Below are positions 31,961 to 44,063 of a stretch of 64,000 bases of DNA, piece by piece. The stretch's first letter is position 1; each line of letters begins with the position of its first letter. Source of the DNA: Miscanthus floridulus (Eukaryota; Streptophyta; Magnoliopsida; Poales; Poaceae); assembly GCF_019320115.1 (NCBI RefSeq), contig NC_089581.1, positions 71,593,155-71,657,154 of the forward strand, written 5' to 3'. Both the position numbers and the translations under genes were made by a program. The notes under the pieces were generated by a model, which saw nothing but the letters and a program-made list of their open reading frames with translations, searched no databases and was not told where the DNA came from.

Positions 31961-33816
31961 CTCCCCCCACATGCCTGAGCATGGCATGGTGTCGCCTAAC
32001 TCGACCGTCAACTTCTGTGTGGCTGTGGTTCAGCCGTTTACTTATGCATGTGTTGGTTTCTTTCTGTTGAAGCCTAGATCATAGATGATACTTCCGTGCA
32101 AGCTTAGCTAGCTCGCCTTTGCAGTAGTACAAATCACCGTTTTGTGATCTTGAGGTTGCAAGCTGACGTAATCCCACGGACATAAGTAGATAGCTATGGT
32201 ATCATATCATGTGCCTGATAACGTGTATAACTGTGTGTAGTTGAACGATTGGTTATGATTTATTTCCAAGGTATTTTTATTATAAAGAAACTCAGCTTGC
32301 TCGTTATAAAAAAAACTTAATTAGTATATGCTTTGAGTTTTGGGTGTCTCTCTCTCTAAAAGAGGAGTATATATGTATAAAGTGTTTTAATTCCATTTTA
32401 AAGAAAAGGTTTCAATGGTGTGAGAAAAAGATGGTGGAGCGAGAAAGGAGTCTATCGTACGTCTTTCGCTTTGCTTCAATTCCTTCCAACTCACAATCCA
32501 ATGAAGTCCATAAAGTGACTAGATGGACCTGGTCCACCAGGTTGATGCTTACACTCAAAACAGTGTAGATCTAGACATATGTATTACTGCATTGAATTGT
32601 ACTCCAATTCAACCTCTTTAATTATAATAATAAGACCCACTAAAATGTAGGCTGTCCAGAAATTTAATCTCTTTTTTTTTTTAGAAAAGGGAGTTTCTTT
32701 TGGTCTCTGCAAGGGCTTTGTAAGTTTATCAAGCTATGTAAGTGAATAGTGAGTATATGTATTCCATTTCTCTTTTATCATAACATTCTTTATTTTTCCA
32801 TTATGTTGTGTCTCATTTGGACTACATGCAATACTACAAAGATACATACAAATATAGTATAATTAAAAAAGTAAGAGTTAATTAGATGCCATATCATCAT
32901 GTATATATACTCCATCATAACTCTGTCTCCTAAGTTGAAACATAAAAGAAAATAAAAAGGGAAAGAAAATAAGAGCATCGATCTCTTTGTTCCGTCGTCA
33001 CTATAGACAAGAGAGGGGGTTAATAATAAGAATATAAAAGGTAGAGGTCTACTAAAACAAGTCAAATCTGTTTGTTCCTTCGGCCCTGTTCGGCTGCTCC
33101 TTCGTTAGCTCTTCCAGAAACTTCTTCACCTTTAATTAATAGATAATATATAAATCTTTCTTTAGTCCCCATCCTTGGTAACATCCCATTACAGACAGTG
33201 ACCTTCTTTAGTTCAATTCGTTATTAGTCGATCCACTTTAATTTGCACAATGAGGAATAGCAAGAAAATGAAACATCTTTCCTTGACTTAAAGCTAACTA
33301 GTAGCTGAAATAGACCGCCAATTCACATTTGTCTTTTTTCTTTAGCAAGGATAACCTTTATCTCTGTGAAATTTGCCTTAAGGGCTTCTTTGTTGGCAGT
33401 GGGTGGATATTCCGGTGAACAAAAAAATATGGATCCAATAGTTCCGATATTGCAAAGTGATATTAGATTTTGTTTCTGAGAAAACATTCGGGTACTAAAA
33501 TTCAAGTCCGGGTATACCCAATGTACCGAATTTGACAAAACTAGCAAAAGAAAAAATCAATGGCGTTTTAAAGCAGTTGACAACAATTTTTGCCAACGTT
33601 TAATAGAGAAAATATATAATCAATCACACAGCTAGCAAATACCAAAATATCAAATAGCATATATGTCTTCGACAACTACATGAATGTTATCCAAATAGAG
33701 AAACATATACATTCATACACATAATAGATCACACACACATAAATTTCGGATATTATATATGGACAATTCGGGTACGGGGATCACTATCCAAAGCACCTGA
33801 ATTAAATTCATATATA
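30323..33816. other. Intergenic, AT-rich, no gene seen
   Basis: Only short open frames without domains were found. A compound (CT)n(AT)n microsatellite spans 31925-31961. Diverged direct repeats occur at 30410-30540 and 31256-31380 (CAATTGCCTnGCTnnGGCA and GTGGCTATCTT words). At 33082 a GGCCCTGTTCGGCTG piece looks like a lone DNA-transposon end. The 33560-33810 segment is AT-rich. Confidence 0.5.
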
Positions 33817-33993
33817 GGGTCTGTTTTATAGGGATTTAGATTCACCGGATTCAGATTCATGAGCTTGGATTCACCAAAATTTTTTCAAACACTCTAGATA
33901 CACCAAATTCGGATTCACCAAAATGGTGGATCTAGAGGCTAGATTCACCATTTTTGCGGATCTCCTCAGGGGTTTTCCACCAAACTGAGTTTA

Positions 33994-34534
33994 GTGGATT
34001 TGGGAGAAATTACCCACCACCGCCACTCGTTACATAGAAAACGATTCATTCTTTTTTTCTTTCACGTCTTCCCATCGAGTCTTCTTCCCCGTCCGTCCGC
34101 TTGCCCGGCCCCACTACGCGCTGCCCCGGCCGCAAGGGAGTTGCCGGCCACAAGGAAGCCGTCGCCCGTCCGCCATGGCGAGCTCCCCCTCTACCTCCCC
34201 CACCCTCATGCCACTGGAGCCCCGTCCGCGCGCCATGGTCGGCGAGCATCCGTCCATGAGCACCAAGCACCTCCCTCCTCGCTAGTGCCTCCCTCTCCCA
34301 CTACGTCGGCCCAGCGCCCCTCTTCCCCTCCCCCACCTCCTCGCCGGCTGCCGGCCGCGCTTGGACGCGCGTCGCCGCAAGCCTGGCCACGCCTCCCTGC
34401 TCGCGAGCTCCGTCCCCGCTCCCGCAAGGCCATGGCCGCGAGCTCCTACGAGGTCGAGCCCGACCGCCGTGGCCCGCATCCGTGCGCCCTGCGCATGCCC
34501 GCCATTGCCGCGCTCGGCGAGGCCGCCTCCCCGC
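33994..34534 (+). pseudogene. GC-rich gene-like segment inside the Harbinger-like element
   Basis: An open frame from 33994 is rich in Pro, Ala, Arg and Ser, with no domain recognised. It is in sharp contrast to the AT-rich ends. The Copia insertion at 34535 interrupts it, and similar GC-rich sequence resumes at 40110 (CCCGCGCATGACTGTCG). It may be captured host 5' sequence; the protein may never have been made. Confidence 0.35.
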
Positions 34535-36396
34535 TGAAAAGTCCTAATGGCTAGAGGGGGTGAATAGCCTATAAAAAATTGTACAACAATACTAAACAAA
34601 GTGGTTAGACAGTTATGAGGCGAAGCTGCAAGCCACCTACCACAATTCTAGTCTCTATGATCTCTAGGCACACAAAGGCTATGCCACTACACTAAGTTAG
34701 TGATCTCTCAATAAACTAACTAAAGAGACTTACTAACCACTAGATACAACAAAAGCTAGCTCTCAAAACTAATTACACTAAAGAGCATAGCTACACTATG
34801 AATATAAATACACAAGTGGTTGAGATATTTATACCGCCATATAGAGAGTTGTGCCAATCATAAGATGAAGCCAATCAATTACAATAGAGTCCTGGTGATA
34901 AGAGGTGACAATGATTTTTCACCGAGATTCACTTGCTTGCCAGTAAGCTACTCCCCGTTATGGTGATACACTCACTTGGAGGTTCACGCGCTAATTGGCA
35001 TCACACGCCAAACCCTCAATAGGGTGCCACACAACCAACACAAGATGAGGACCACACAAGCCACGAGCAGTCCACTAGAGTACCTTTTGGCTCTCCGCTA
35101 GGGAAAGGTCAAGAACCCCTCACAATCACCACGATCGGAACCAGAGATAAGCACCTTCCTCCACTCGACGATCCTCGCTGCACCAAGCCATCTAGGTGGC
35201 GGCAACCACCAAGAGTAACAAGTGAAATCCACAGCGAAACAAGAATACCAAGTGCCTCTAGATGCAATCACTCAAGCAATGCACTTGGATTCACTCCCAA
35301 TCTCATAAAGATGATCAATCTATGATGGAGATGAGTGAGAGGGCTTTGGCTAAGCTCACAAGGTTGATATGTCAATGCAAATGGCCAAGAGAGTGAGCTT
35401 GAGCCGGCAATGGGGCTTAAATAGAGACCCCTAGAAATAAAGCCGTTGGGCTCTCACTGTAGCCCTAACTCGGGGCGACCGGACGCGCTGGTCAGATCGA
35501 CTGGACGCACCAGCCCCAGTGTCCGATCACCGATTGTCGTCCACGTGTCCCCTGCATTCAACATCGCACATATGATTTCAATGGTCAACTTGCTTCCTTG
35601 CGCGTGGTAAAGAACGACCGAACGCACCATAGTCCAAGACCGGACGCGTCGGTGCCAAGTCAGCCATGCGCGCGCGCGCGACTGCTACGCCATGACCGGA
35701 CGCTCTGCTGAGATGACCAGACGCATCTACACCTAGAGTCTGGTCACTTCCAGAGAGGTTCTTGAGCGGCCAAATCATGACCGGATGCGTCCGGTGCATC
35801 TCGACTGGACCTTTCATAGCATCTGGTGCAATACCCTAGGTTACACCGCCTCGGCCTCTACTGATCGGACTCACAAGCATGCGTCCGGTCACTGAAAATC
35901 AGTGACAATCACCTCCTTTACTTCACTAACTTCTCCACCCTTGCTCAAATGTGCCAACCACCAAGTGTATCACCTTGTGCTCGTGTGTTAGCATATTTTC
36001 ACAAACATTTTCAAGGGTATTAGCACTCCACTAGATCTAAATGCATATGCAATGAGTTAGAACATCTAGTGGTACTTTGATAACCGCATTTCGATACGAG
36101 TTTCACCCCTCTTAATATTATGACTATCGATCCTAAATGTGATCACACTCACTAAGTGTCTTGATCACCAAACCAAAAAACCTCCTATCAAATTTCACCT
36201 TTGTCTTGAGCTTTTTGTTTTTCTCTTTCTTCTTTCTAAGTCCAAGCACTTGATCATCACCATGGTCACACCATCATCATGATCTTCACCATTTGCTCCA
36301 CACTTGGAATAGTGCTACCAATCTCATGATCACTTTGATAAACTAGGTTAGCATTTAGGGTTTTATTAATTTACCAAAACCAAACTAGGGCTTTCA
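34535..36396 (-). repeat. 3' LTR of the second Copia element
   Basis: TGAAAAGTCCTAATGGC...GGGCTTTCA. A GC-rich domain (about 35470-35890) has many copies of ACCGGACGC-type words in both orientations. It aligns with 38916-40109 from position 35228 onward. Confidence 0.9.
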
Positions 36397-37719
36397 ATCT
36401 CCCCCTTTTTGGTAATTGATCACAACCCTTTCACAAAGATATGAATTGAAATTTAATTGAATTCATGTTGCTTGCCCAAGTATATTTACCATGTGTAAAA
36501 GGATATGGACAAGTTTCATGAACCCTAATTGGTAGTAATTGCTCCCTCTACATATGTGCTAAGAGTTTGGATTGAAGCTTGCACATATGCTTAGATAGGA
36601 AATGTCGGAGTCAATGTCTACCAAATGATACTAAGGTATAAGATATGGACCTTTGAAGCATGATACCAATCGAAGTGCACCGATATACCATCCTTAGCAC
36701 CATTAGTAACTAGACATGCATATAAAAGCTAGAATACCCCGTGAGATCAATATTAGAAGCAAGGGTCTAGTTTTCGTAATATAAACACAAGTCTAGTTAC
36801 TCAACCTATGCATGCTAGTTTTTCATTTCATCATTCAAACCTACAACTAGCATACACCACACAAGCATGGATATTGAAATTTAAAACTTGTGTCATGCAA
36901 GCAAACATATGAAATGCACTTTCAAATGCACCAATCAAGTTTATGATCATGCTTGTGTGCACCAATCAAGTTTATGATACTGTGCTAGGCTTTTGCTAGA
37001 GGGGACCTTTAGTCCCGGTTGGAGCTACCAACCGGGACTAAAGGTTTCTCTAGTCCCGGGCGTAAAAAATACCGGGACTACAGCCAAATTTCGAAGTGGA
37101 TCAAAGGTCGTTTCTCTACTAGTATGAGCTTGCTACCTCTACTTGTGTGCTTAAATTTTAACTGATCCCCTTACTTTGTCATATCTCTCCCCCTATGTCA
37201 AAGTTCTCCCCCTTAGTGATTACTTCTCCCCCTATCACTTATATCTTTGTTTCTCTCCCCTTTGTCATTAATGACCATAAAGGTTTAAATTTTAGATAGG
37301 TTAAGATTATCAACGTCAATTAATGGGGTGAGGACCATTTTACCAAATTTGGTTGAATTTAGATCACTTGTCAAAGATATTTAACTTAGTTTGATTCAAG
37401 GACAAGCTTCTTCACACCTCCAAAAAAGGGTTATCTTGTACCATGTTGAGTTAAACACTTATAGCTCATTTTCTAGATCAAACACTAGGTTCACAAGCCC
37501 ACAAATATGTCATATGCTACCACTAGATCAAATCAAGCATAGAAGCAATAGTGGTACCATACAAGCATCAAATTCATTTGATTTTCATGAATGAGCCTAT
37601 TTAATGTGAAGAATGACTAGATGCACTAAACATGTCCTTAGCAAAGGATATATGCATGCCAGTCAACTTTTTACCTTGGATTGCTCGAAGGAGAGGCATG
37701 TCATATAAGTGGGGGTGCA
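36397..37719 (-). other. 3' non-coding region of the second Copia element
   Basis: The polypurine tract is at its left end; purine-rich tracts recur (37190-37260). It is homologous to 10292-11393. A small CACTA-type insertion lies at about 36980-37124. No ORF with a domain. Confidence 0.6.
36980..37124. mobile_element. Small CACTA-derived MITE with a perfect hairpin
   Basis: The right end, inverted, reads TACTAGTAGAGAAACGACC, one base from the CACTAGTAGAGAAA terminus of known grass CACTA MITEs. Inside, CCTTTAGTCCCGGTTGG (37006-37022) pairs perfectly with 37028-37044 over 17 bp with a 5-base loop. Further GTCCCGG and CCGGGAC words follow. The homologous Copia region near 10830 lacks this segment. 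Confidence 0.65.
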
Positions 37720-38940
37720 TCAACATATATTTGAGAAATCCAATATGTTCAACTCATTCCTTAGCTTGCAAAATCTTTTCTCATCCAATGGCTTGGTGAA
37801 TATATCGTCAAGTTGATCTTCGGCGCCCACACTCTCAATGCAAATGTCCCCTTTTTGTTGGTGACCTCTTATGAAATGATGGCGGACATCAATGTGCTTT
37901 GTTCTTGCATGTTGAACCGGATTGTTGGTTAGCTTGATTGCACTCTCATTGTCACATAGCAATGGTACTTTCTTGAACTTGATTCCAAAGTCATTCAAGG
38001 TAGCCTTCATCCAAAGTATTTATGCACAACAACTATCGATGGATATATATTCTGCTTCAGCGGTTGATAATGCAACACTATTTTGCTTCTTTGATGACCA
38101 TGAAACAAGTGATCTTCCCAATAATTGACATGTGCCCGAGGTGCTCTTCCTTTCAACCTTGCATCCCGCATAATCCAAGTCAGAATAACCAACTAGCTCA
38201 AACTTTGCTCCTTTAGGATACCATAAACTAATATTTTGTGTATGCTTCAAATACCTTAATATTCACTTTGTAGCCTTCAAATGACTTTCTCTTGGTGAGG
38301 ATTAAAATCTTGCACACATGCACATACTAAATATGACATCCAGCCTTGATGCGGTTACATAGAGTAGGCTTTCAATCATAGACCGATACAAGTTTTGATC
38401 CACCATGTTGCCACTTGCATCACTATCCAAGTTGCCATTTGTTCCTATTGGTGTACTAATGACCTTTGCTTTGTTCATGCCAAACTTCTTGAGCATGTCT
38501 TTGATGTACTTGCCTTGACTCATAAATATATCATTCTTCAATTGTTTGATTTGAAGACCAAGAAAGTAACTCAACTCTCCAATCATGGACATCTCAAACT
38601 CATTAGCCATTATCTTTCTAAACTCTTCATAAAAGTCTTGATTGATTGATTCAAACATGATGTCATCAACATAGATTTACAACACAAACAAGTCTTTTTC
38701 AATCTTTTTGGTGAAAAGAGTGGTGTCAACCTTGCCCATTATGAACTCTTTAGAGAGTAGGAAATCCCTCAACCTCTCATAACATGCTCTAGGTGCTTGC
38801 TTCAAGCCATACAATGCCTTCTTCAACTTGTACACATGGTTGGGTTTCTTGTCATGTTCAAAACCGGGAGGTTTTTCAACATATACTTCTTCATTGATGT
38901 AGCCATTTAGATGCAATCTGCAGCGAAACAAGAATATCAA
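37720..38940 (-). pseudogene. Copia RT and RNase H (second element)
   Basis: One frame runs from 38940 to 37720: EEVYVEKPPGF and LKKALYGLKQAPRA, then the RT active site YVDD (near 38665). SYFLGLQIKQ and MYRSM-like blocks follow, then RNase H with VGYSDLDYAG, STAEAEYISIDSCC and LLCDNESAIKL, and the end DQLDDIFTKPLDEKRFCKLR. Nonsense codons stop it near 38674 (TAA before IYVDD), 38300, 38263 and 38020. Each is explained by a C-to-T change (CAA to TAA or CGA to TGA). The N-terminal part is lost in the deletion at about 38915. Confidence 0.92.
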
Positions 38941-40109
38941 GTGCTTCTATATGCAATCACTCAAGCAATACACTTGGATTCACTCCCAATCTCACAAAGA
39001 TGATCAATCTATGATGGAGATAAGTGGGAGGGCTTTGGCTAAGATCACAAGGTTGCTACGTCAATGCAAATGACCAAGAGAGTGAGCTTGAGCAAGCAAT
39101 GGGGCTTAAGTAGAGACCCCCTCGAAATAGAGCCGTTGGCCTGTCACTGCAGCCCTAACTCGGTGAGACCGGACGCACCGATCAGATCGACCGAACGCAC
39201 TAGCCCCAGCGTCCGGTCACCGATCACAGTCCACGTGTCCCCTATGTTCAACCTCGCGCGTGCGATTTCAACGGTCAACTCGCTTCCTTGCGCGTGTTAA
39301 AGAACAACCGAACGCACCATTGTCCAAGACCGAACGCGCCGGTGCCAAGTCAGCCATGCGCGCGCGCCACTGCTACACTGTGACCGGACACTCTGCTGAG
39401 ATGTCCGGATGCATCTACACCTAGAGTTCGGTCACTTCTAGAGAGGTTCTAGTGCGGCCAAATCATGACCGGACGCGTCTGGTGCATCTCGACCGAACCC
39501 TTCACAGCGTCCGGTGCAATACCCTAGGTTACACTGCCTCGCCCTCTACTGACCGGACTCACAAGCATGCGTCCGATCACTGCGAGAGCAGCGTCCAATC
39601 ACTAAAAATCAGTGACAATCATCTCCTTTACTTCACTAACTTCTCCACCCTTGCTCAAATGTGACAACCACCAAGTGTATCACCTTGCGCACGTGTGTTA
39701 GCATATTTTCACAAATATTTTCAAGGGTGTTAGCACTCTACTAGATCTAAATGCATATGCAATGAGTTAGGACATCTAGTGGCACTTTGATAACCGTATT
39801 TCGATACGAGTTTCACCCCTCTTAATAGTATGGCTATCGATCCTAAATGTGATCACACTCACTAAGTGTCTTGATCACAAAACCAAAAAAAGGTTCTATC
39901 AAATTTCACCTTTGCCTTGAGCTTTTTGTTTTTTTTCTTTCTTCTTTTCCAAGTCGAAGCACCTGATCATCACCATGGTCACACCATCATCATGATCTTC
40001 ACTATTTGCTCCACACTTTGAATAGTGCTACCTATCTCATGATCACTTTGATAAACTAGGTTAGCATTTAGGGTTTCATCAATTCACCAAAACCAAACTA
40101 GGGCTTTCA
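38916..40109 (-). repeat. Truncated 5' LTR of the second Copia element
   Basis: It begins at GCAGCGAAACAAGAATA, matching the left LTR from about 35228, and ends GGGCTTTCA. It carries the same ACCGGACGC-rich domain (about 39160-39600). Confidence 0.85.
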
Positions 40110-40389
40110 CCCGCCCCGCGCATGACTGTCGTGGCTTGCTTGCGATATGCTCTGCTGTGATAGGAAGAGGAAAGAAGAGCTAATGTGCGGGTCCGGGCTG
40201 GTAGTGAGATAGAGAGAGCACTAGTGTCTAAGGGTAATTTTGGCCATTCCAACAAAAATACCCTTGTGTGGATCTAGAGCTGCTGCATTTGCCAAACAGT
40301 TCACTAATAGATCCATGGTGGATCTAATCCATGGTGAATCATAGATCCAGATTCACTTTTTCCGTGGTGAATCCCTACCAAACAGGCCC

Positions 40390-42442
40390 ATAGTGTTACT
40401 ATCCAAAATTGTGATCGAGTATTTTGGGAACAAGTTAGGGTAGTACGGATTTAGAAATCGGGTATAGAGTATTTGTGTCCACCCTATCTATCATGTCATA
40501 CTAGCCAGTACCCTGTGTGTTGCCCCAAGAAAAGCAAGCAATTGGTTTCATACTCTAACATGCAAAAGAATTATCAAAACTTAATATATCTCACTATTCT
40601 GAGAAGAAAAGTTGGAACTTAGTTTGTAACATGCATTAGTTGTTGGGCCTCCGTCCATCAAATGTTTATTTATCAAGTTCTAATGATCTTAGCCACTGAA
40701 ACGGCAATGGTTAGAGAAGGTGTTTGCTAGTGATTAAAAGAGTAGTGGCTACCAAACCACAATGGTTCAGTTTGATGTCCAAGGATGGCACTTGTAAGGC
40801 CAATGTGGAGACAACGTGCGGCTCAAGAATCATTGTTTATGAAATTAACGTGCTGTTTATGTTTGGTCTGATGTTCCTGGAAGTAACCAGTTCATGATTG
40901 CAATCTAATTGCGCTTCTTGCCGTTTGATTCACATAGTCCATAATGGATAACAGTGTGAACCATTACCGGTCCATAGAATGCGGATACCGCTCACCTTCT
41001 AGCGCTAATTGATCCAGTTGCCCGCTGCTCCCTCGCGCACTCACGAAAACAAACAAATCAATGGCTTCATGACGTGATCCCATTTATGTTACCATTTACA
41101 ATGTTGAAACAAACAACACCTTAAGAAAGGATGAACTAGAAGAGCAAACTGTAAAAACAATTGTCGTCGCCAAAAGCATTGACTACCATTTTATTAAAAT
41201 ATAGGTCTACAATGTTTCAAGCTGGAAAGGTAAACTCGTTAAGATATACAGAAGTAACACTCAGGAATAGTTATTAGATGACCGGATGCAAGTAGAATCC
41301 TTTTGTTTATTCCGTCGAACACTTAGCACACGGAGCAACAAGTGCAAAAGAAACAACAGCTAGGTACCTCACCATGCTTAGAGAGGAAGGAGAATCCAGA
41401 GAAGACTTGAGCACGGGGCCGCTGGAGGCGAAGAAGAAGAGCAACCGGTGAAAACAGCTCCCACAGATGTGACGGCATGACCATCGCACAGAACACAGGT
41501 GGCGCGAACACACGTGTGGATAGTGGACACTCCGGACACCGGCAACAAAGCACACCAACAGCAGCAGCCGAGACACACCAGTGTGGGCGGACGAACTGCA
41601 CGGCAGCAAAACAGCCGGGCGTGCGAGGAGGCTGCGCACAACAGAAACGGTGGTGGCGCACAGTCAAGCAGCAAGAACAACAGGAGATTTTTTTTCCCGT
41701 GCACATTGCCTCAGCCTCTCTCTCCATCAGAAGCCTGGAAGGATTTATGGGCTACGTGAAGTGCGTTCGAGCAGTAGATGGGCATTCCGATGGCAACAAA
41801 TAGAGTGATATGGATTCACGACAGAGTTGAAAATGGTAAGAATACAAAGGGATATATGTGCATCATGTTCACTTGATTATATCAGTTATGCTTATTAACT
41901 ATGATATAGTATTTTTCTCCCACAATAAAACAACATCAGCCGATTTATAAGCCACAGAAACAATCAAACGAATAGAGTGATGGTAGATAAGGTAGCTCTA
42001 GCTCCGTACATGTTGTTTTCTTGTCGAGGAGAGAAATTTACCATATGCCTGTGTTGAAATGACGGTTTCCACGTTAAATGTCTAAATAAACCTTTTAACT
42101 AAAATCAGCTTAGAAAATTATTTCCATAGCGCACACACCGTACCAAAACATGTGCAAGAATACCCATCAAAAGTGTCCGACTTCCTTTTTTATCTGTTCT
42201 AAGTTCGTATGCACAGGACTACTCATTTTACAACGCAAGTCAACAGCTACAGTAAAACACGTCACTTCATCATTCAGCTTTTTGTCACAGGCTTCATTTC
42301 CCGTTCTCCTCACAACCTCTTGAAAAGCATAGACTCGTTCCTGCTGGCCGCCCAGAACGCATGCTTGCCTGGGTGCCTCGAACTTTTGTCAGGCGAGGCC
42401 GTCGCAGCCTTTTGAGGCAGCTATAACCTGTTGCGAAACCAG
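40390..42442. other. Intergenic, no confident gene
   Basis: Mostly AT-rich. A GC-richer patch at 41300-41830 has open frames on both strands (for example plus 41477-41803), with no recognised domain. A short GC-rich end at 42330-42420 precedes the Tourist MITE. Confidence 0.4.
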
Positions 42443-42688
42443 TAAGCCCTTGTTTAGTTTACGAAAAGTTTTTCTAGAAAGTGCTACAGTATCTATTCCA
42501 TCGAATCTTACGATATATGTATGGAGCATTAAATGTAGACGAAAAAACTAATTGCACAGTTTGGTTGAAAATTACGAGACGAACGTTTTGAGCCGAATTA
42601 GTCCATGATTGAACACTAATTGCCAAATAAAAACGAAAGTGTTACCGTAGCCAAATTTTCAACTTTCCTCTAACTAAACACGGGCTAA
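42443..42688. mobile_element. Tourist-like MITE (PIF/Harbinger)
   Basis: The element at 42446-42685 has inverted ends GCCCTTGTTTAGTT and AACTAAACACGGGC, flanked by TAA on both sides. It is 240 bp and non-coding. A diverged relative lies at 58620-58930 (shared TATCGAAT, GGAGnATTAAAT, ACGAGACGAA and TTAGTnCATGATT). Confidence 0.88.
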
Positions 42689-44063
42689 CAGGTATGATAT
42701 GGACCTCGCGCGCTGACGTGGAAGACGGGGCTACAAGCCAGCTTGGCGTGTTAGGGTGGCCTAAGAGATGTTTAGATCTGGGCCCGTTTGGAGGAGCTTG
42801 AGTCGGAAGAAGCCCCAAATATATGTGGCACCTCTACTTTCTAGTTTATTTTTAAAGGAGTTGGAGCTATTTTTCTTCCCACTATAATAGCACACAGTAA
42901 AGAACAGTGATGTACATGTATAGTATGCTAGGAGCCAGGGCACCCCAAAGCAGCACCAAAGGGGCTGGCCACTAGCCAGCCCTATGGTCGTGTGTCACAA
43001 GTTGTAAGTCACGTAACTTTTCACATGCGTTTGGTTGTCGAGGATCGGACTCATAACCTCAGTTCTTGCGCGTTTCTTTCTTAACCACTAGTCAGGTCAC
43101 CAACCAGTTCCCCACGGGCGCGCATCACACGATTTTTCCGTGCACATGCGGTTGCCACCGATTGAACTCACAACCTCAGGCCTCGTGTGTTCTTTCCTTA
43201 AGCACTACGCCTTAATAAAGTTAGTTAAGACTGAGTACCAGATACATTCCTTTTGTATTCACTAATACATTCCTTTTGTATTTACTTTAGTGAATAATAT
43301 AATGGATATTTAAGATCCCTAAACGAAGCGAATGAAAAAGTTTGAACTAAAAAGTTTTTAGATCTCTTCGATAACTTCGGTTTAGGTTATTTCTCTTGAG
43401 GAGGTTATTTGAAAAAATAAAAAAAATGAATTCCAAAATTATCAATCTTTGAACATAATTTCTATGCTCTAAATGATTTCAAATAAAAAAGTAATCAACT
43501 ACAAAGTTGCAGACCTTTTCGAGTACTACAACTTTCTTTTAGATCATATCTCCATTGGAGATCATTTGAAAAAAAATTATAAAAATGATTTTAATTATTT
43601 ATACTTGTACCATGTTGTAAACATCTTTACTGGCATATTTCTTAAGCCTACCATCAGTAAAAATCATATTCTTTTAAGAGTACTCCCAACACTGGCGGTA
43701 AGCAAGTATACATACATGATTTGTACTGGCAATTGTCTTAAGAAATCCTCTTTAAGAATAATAGAAATTAGATATGTTCTAATCCGATCTGTACATGATT
43801 TATATAAATTATCATGAGACATGTAAAAAAAAGCAAAAAAGGAAGGCTATTTTATTTTATATAAAAAATTCCCTTTTATTTCACTTTTTTGCTTTTCTTT
43901 TTTGGAAAACGAAAAAGGTCCCTTGCATGTGCACCTGCATATTAAGCTCGGCCCTTTGTAATCTTTGGCAGTTCTGCATCTACTGTAAATTAGGGTGTGT
44001 GTGGGGTGGGGTGGGGTGGGGGGGATAGTCTGCTATGCTGCACTTCACTCTTGACATCTAGTA
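42689..44063. other. Intergenic with tRNA-like repeats and a G-rich tract
   Basis: Two related minus-strand segments (about 43115-43017 and 43210-43130) have GTGGTTAAGAAAGAA / GTGCTTAAGGAAAGA then GAGGTTnTGAGTnCnATC. This is reminiscent of pol III A and B boxes. A repeated TACATTCCTTTTGTATT sits at 43243 and 43266. Positions 43480-43570 carry an AAAGTTGCAGA...ACAACTTT unit like those at 25760-26400. A run of GGGGT repeats is at 43999-44024. No gene. Confidence 0.5.

Larger units (their letters stand above)
34535..40109 (-). mobile_element. Second Copia element (SIRE/Maximus-like), internally deleted
   Basis: The left LTR is 34535-36396 and a truncated right LTR is about 38916-40109, with minus-strand RT/RNase H between them. 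The flanking 5-mers are both CCCGC (34530-34534 and 40110-40114), a perfect target duplication. A polypurine tract follows the left LTR at 36397. A deletion joins the RT frame (at HLNGYINEEV) directly to the middle of the right LTR, removing gag, protease, integrase, the primer-binding site and about 690 bp of LTR. Confidence 0.9.
33817..40389. mobile_element. Harbinger/Tourist-like element with GC-rich interior, split by a Copia element
   Basis: The left end is GGGTCTGTTTTATAGGGATT with several GGATTCACC words. The right end, inverted, is GGGCCTGTTTGGTAGGGATT with matching TGGATCTA/GATTCACC words. Both are flanked by ATA. Without the Copia insertion the element would be about 1 kb. The terminus resembles grass PIF/Harbinger families, but the ATA duplication is not the standard TTA/TAA, so the superfamily is tentative. 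Confidence 0.6.

Noticed and set aside
41307..41808. Overlapping open frames on both strands, one rich in Cys
   Set aside because: The Cys-rich reading has no ordered motif, the opposite strand is equally open, and no start context or homology could be recognised.
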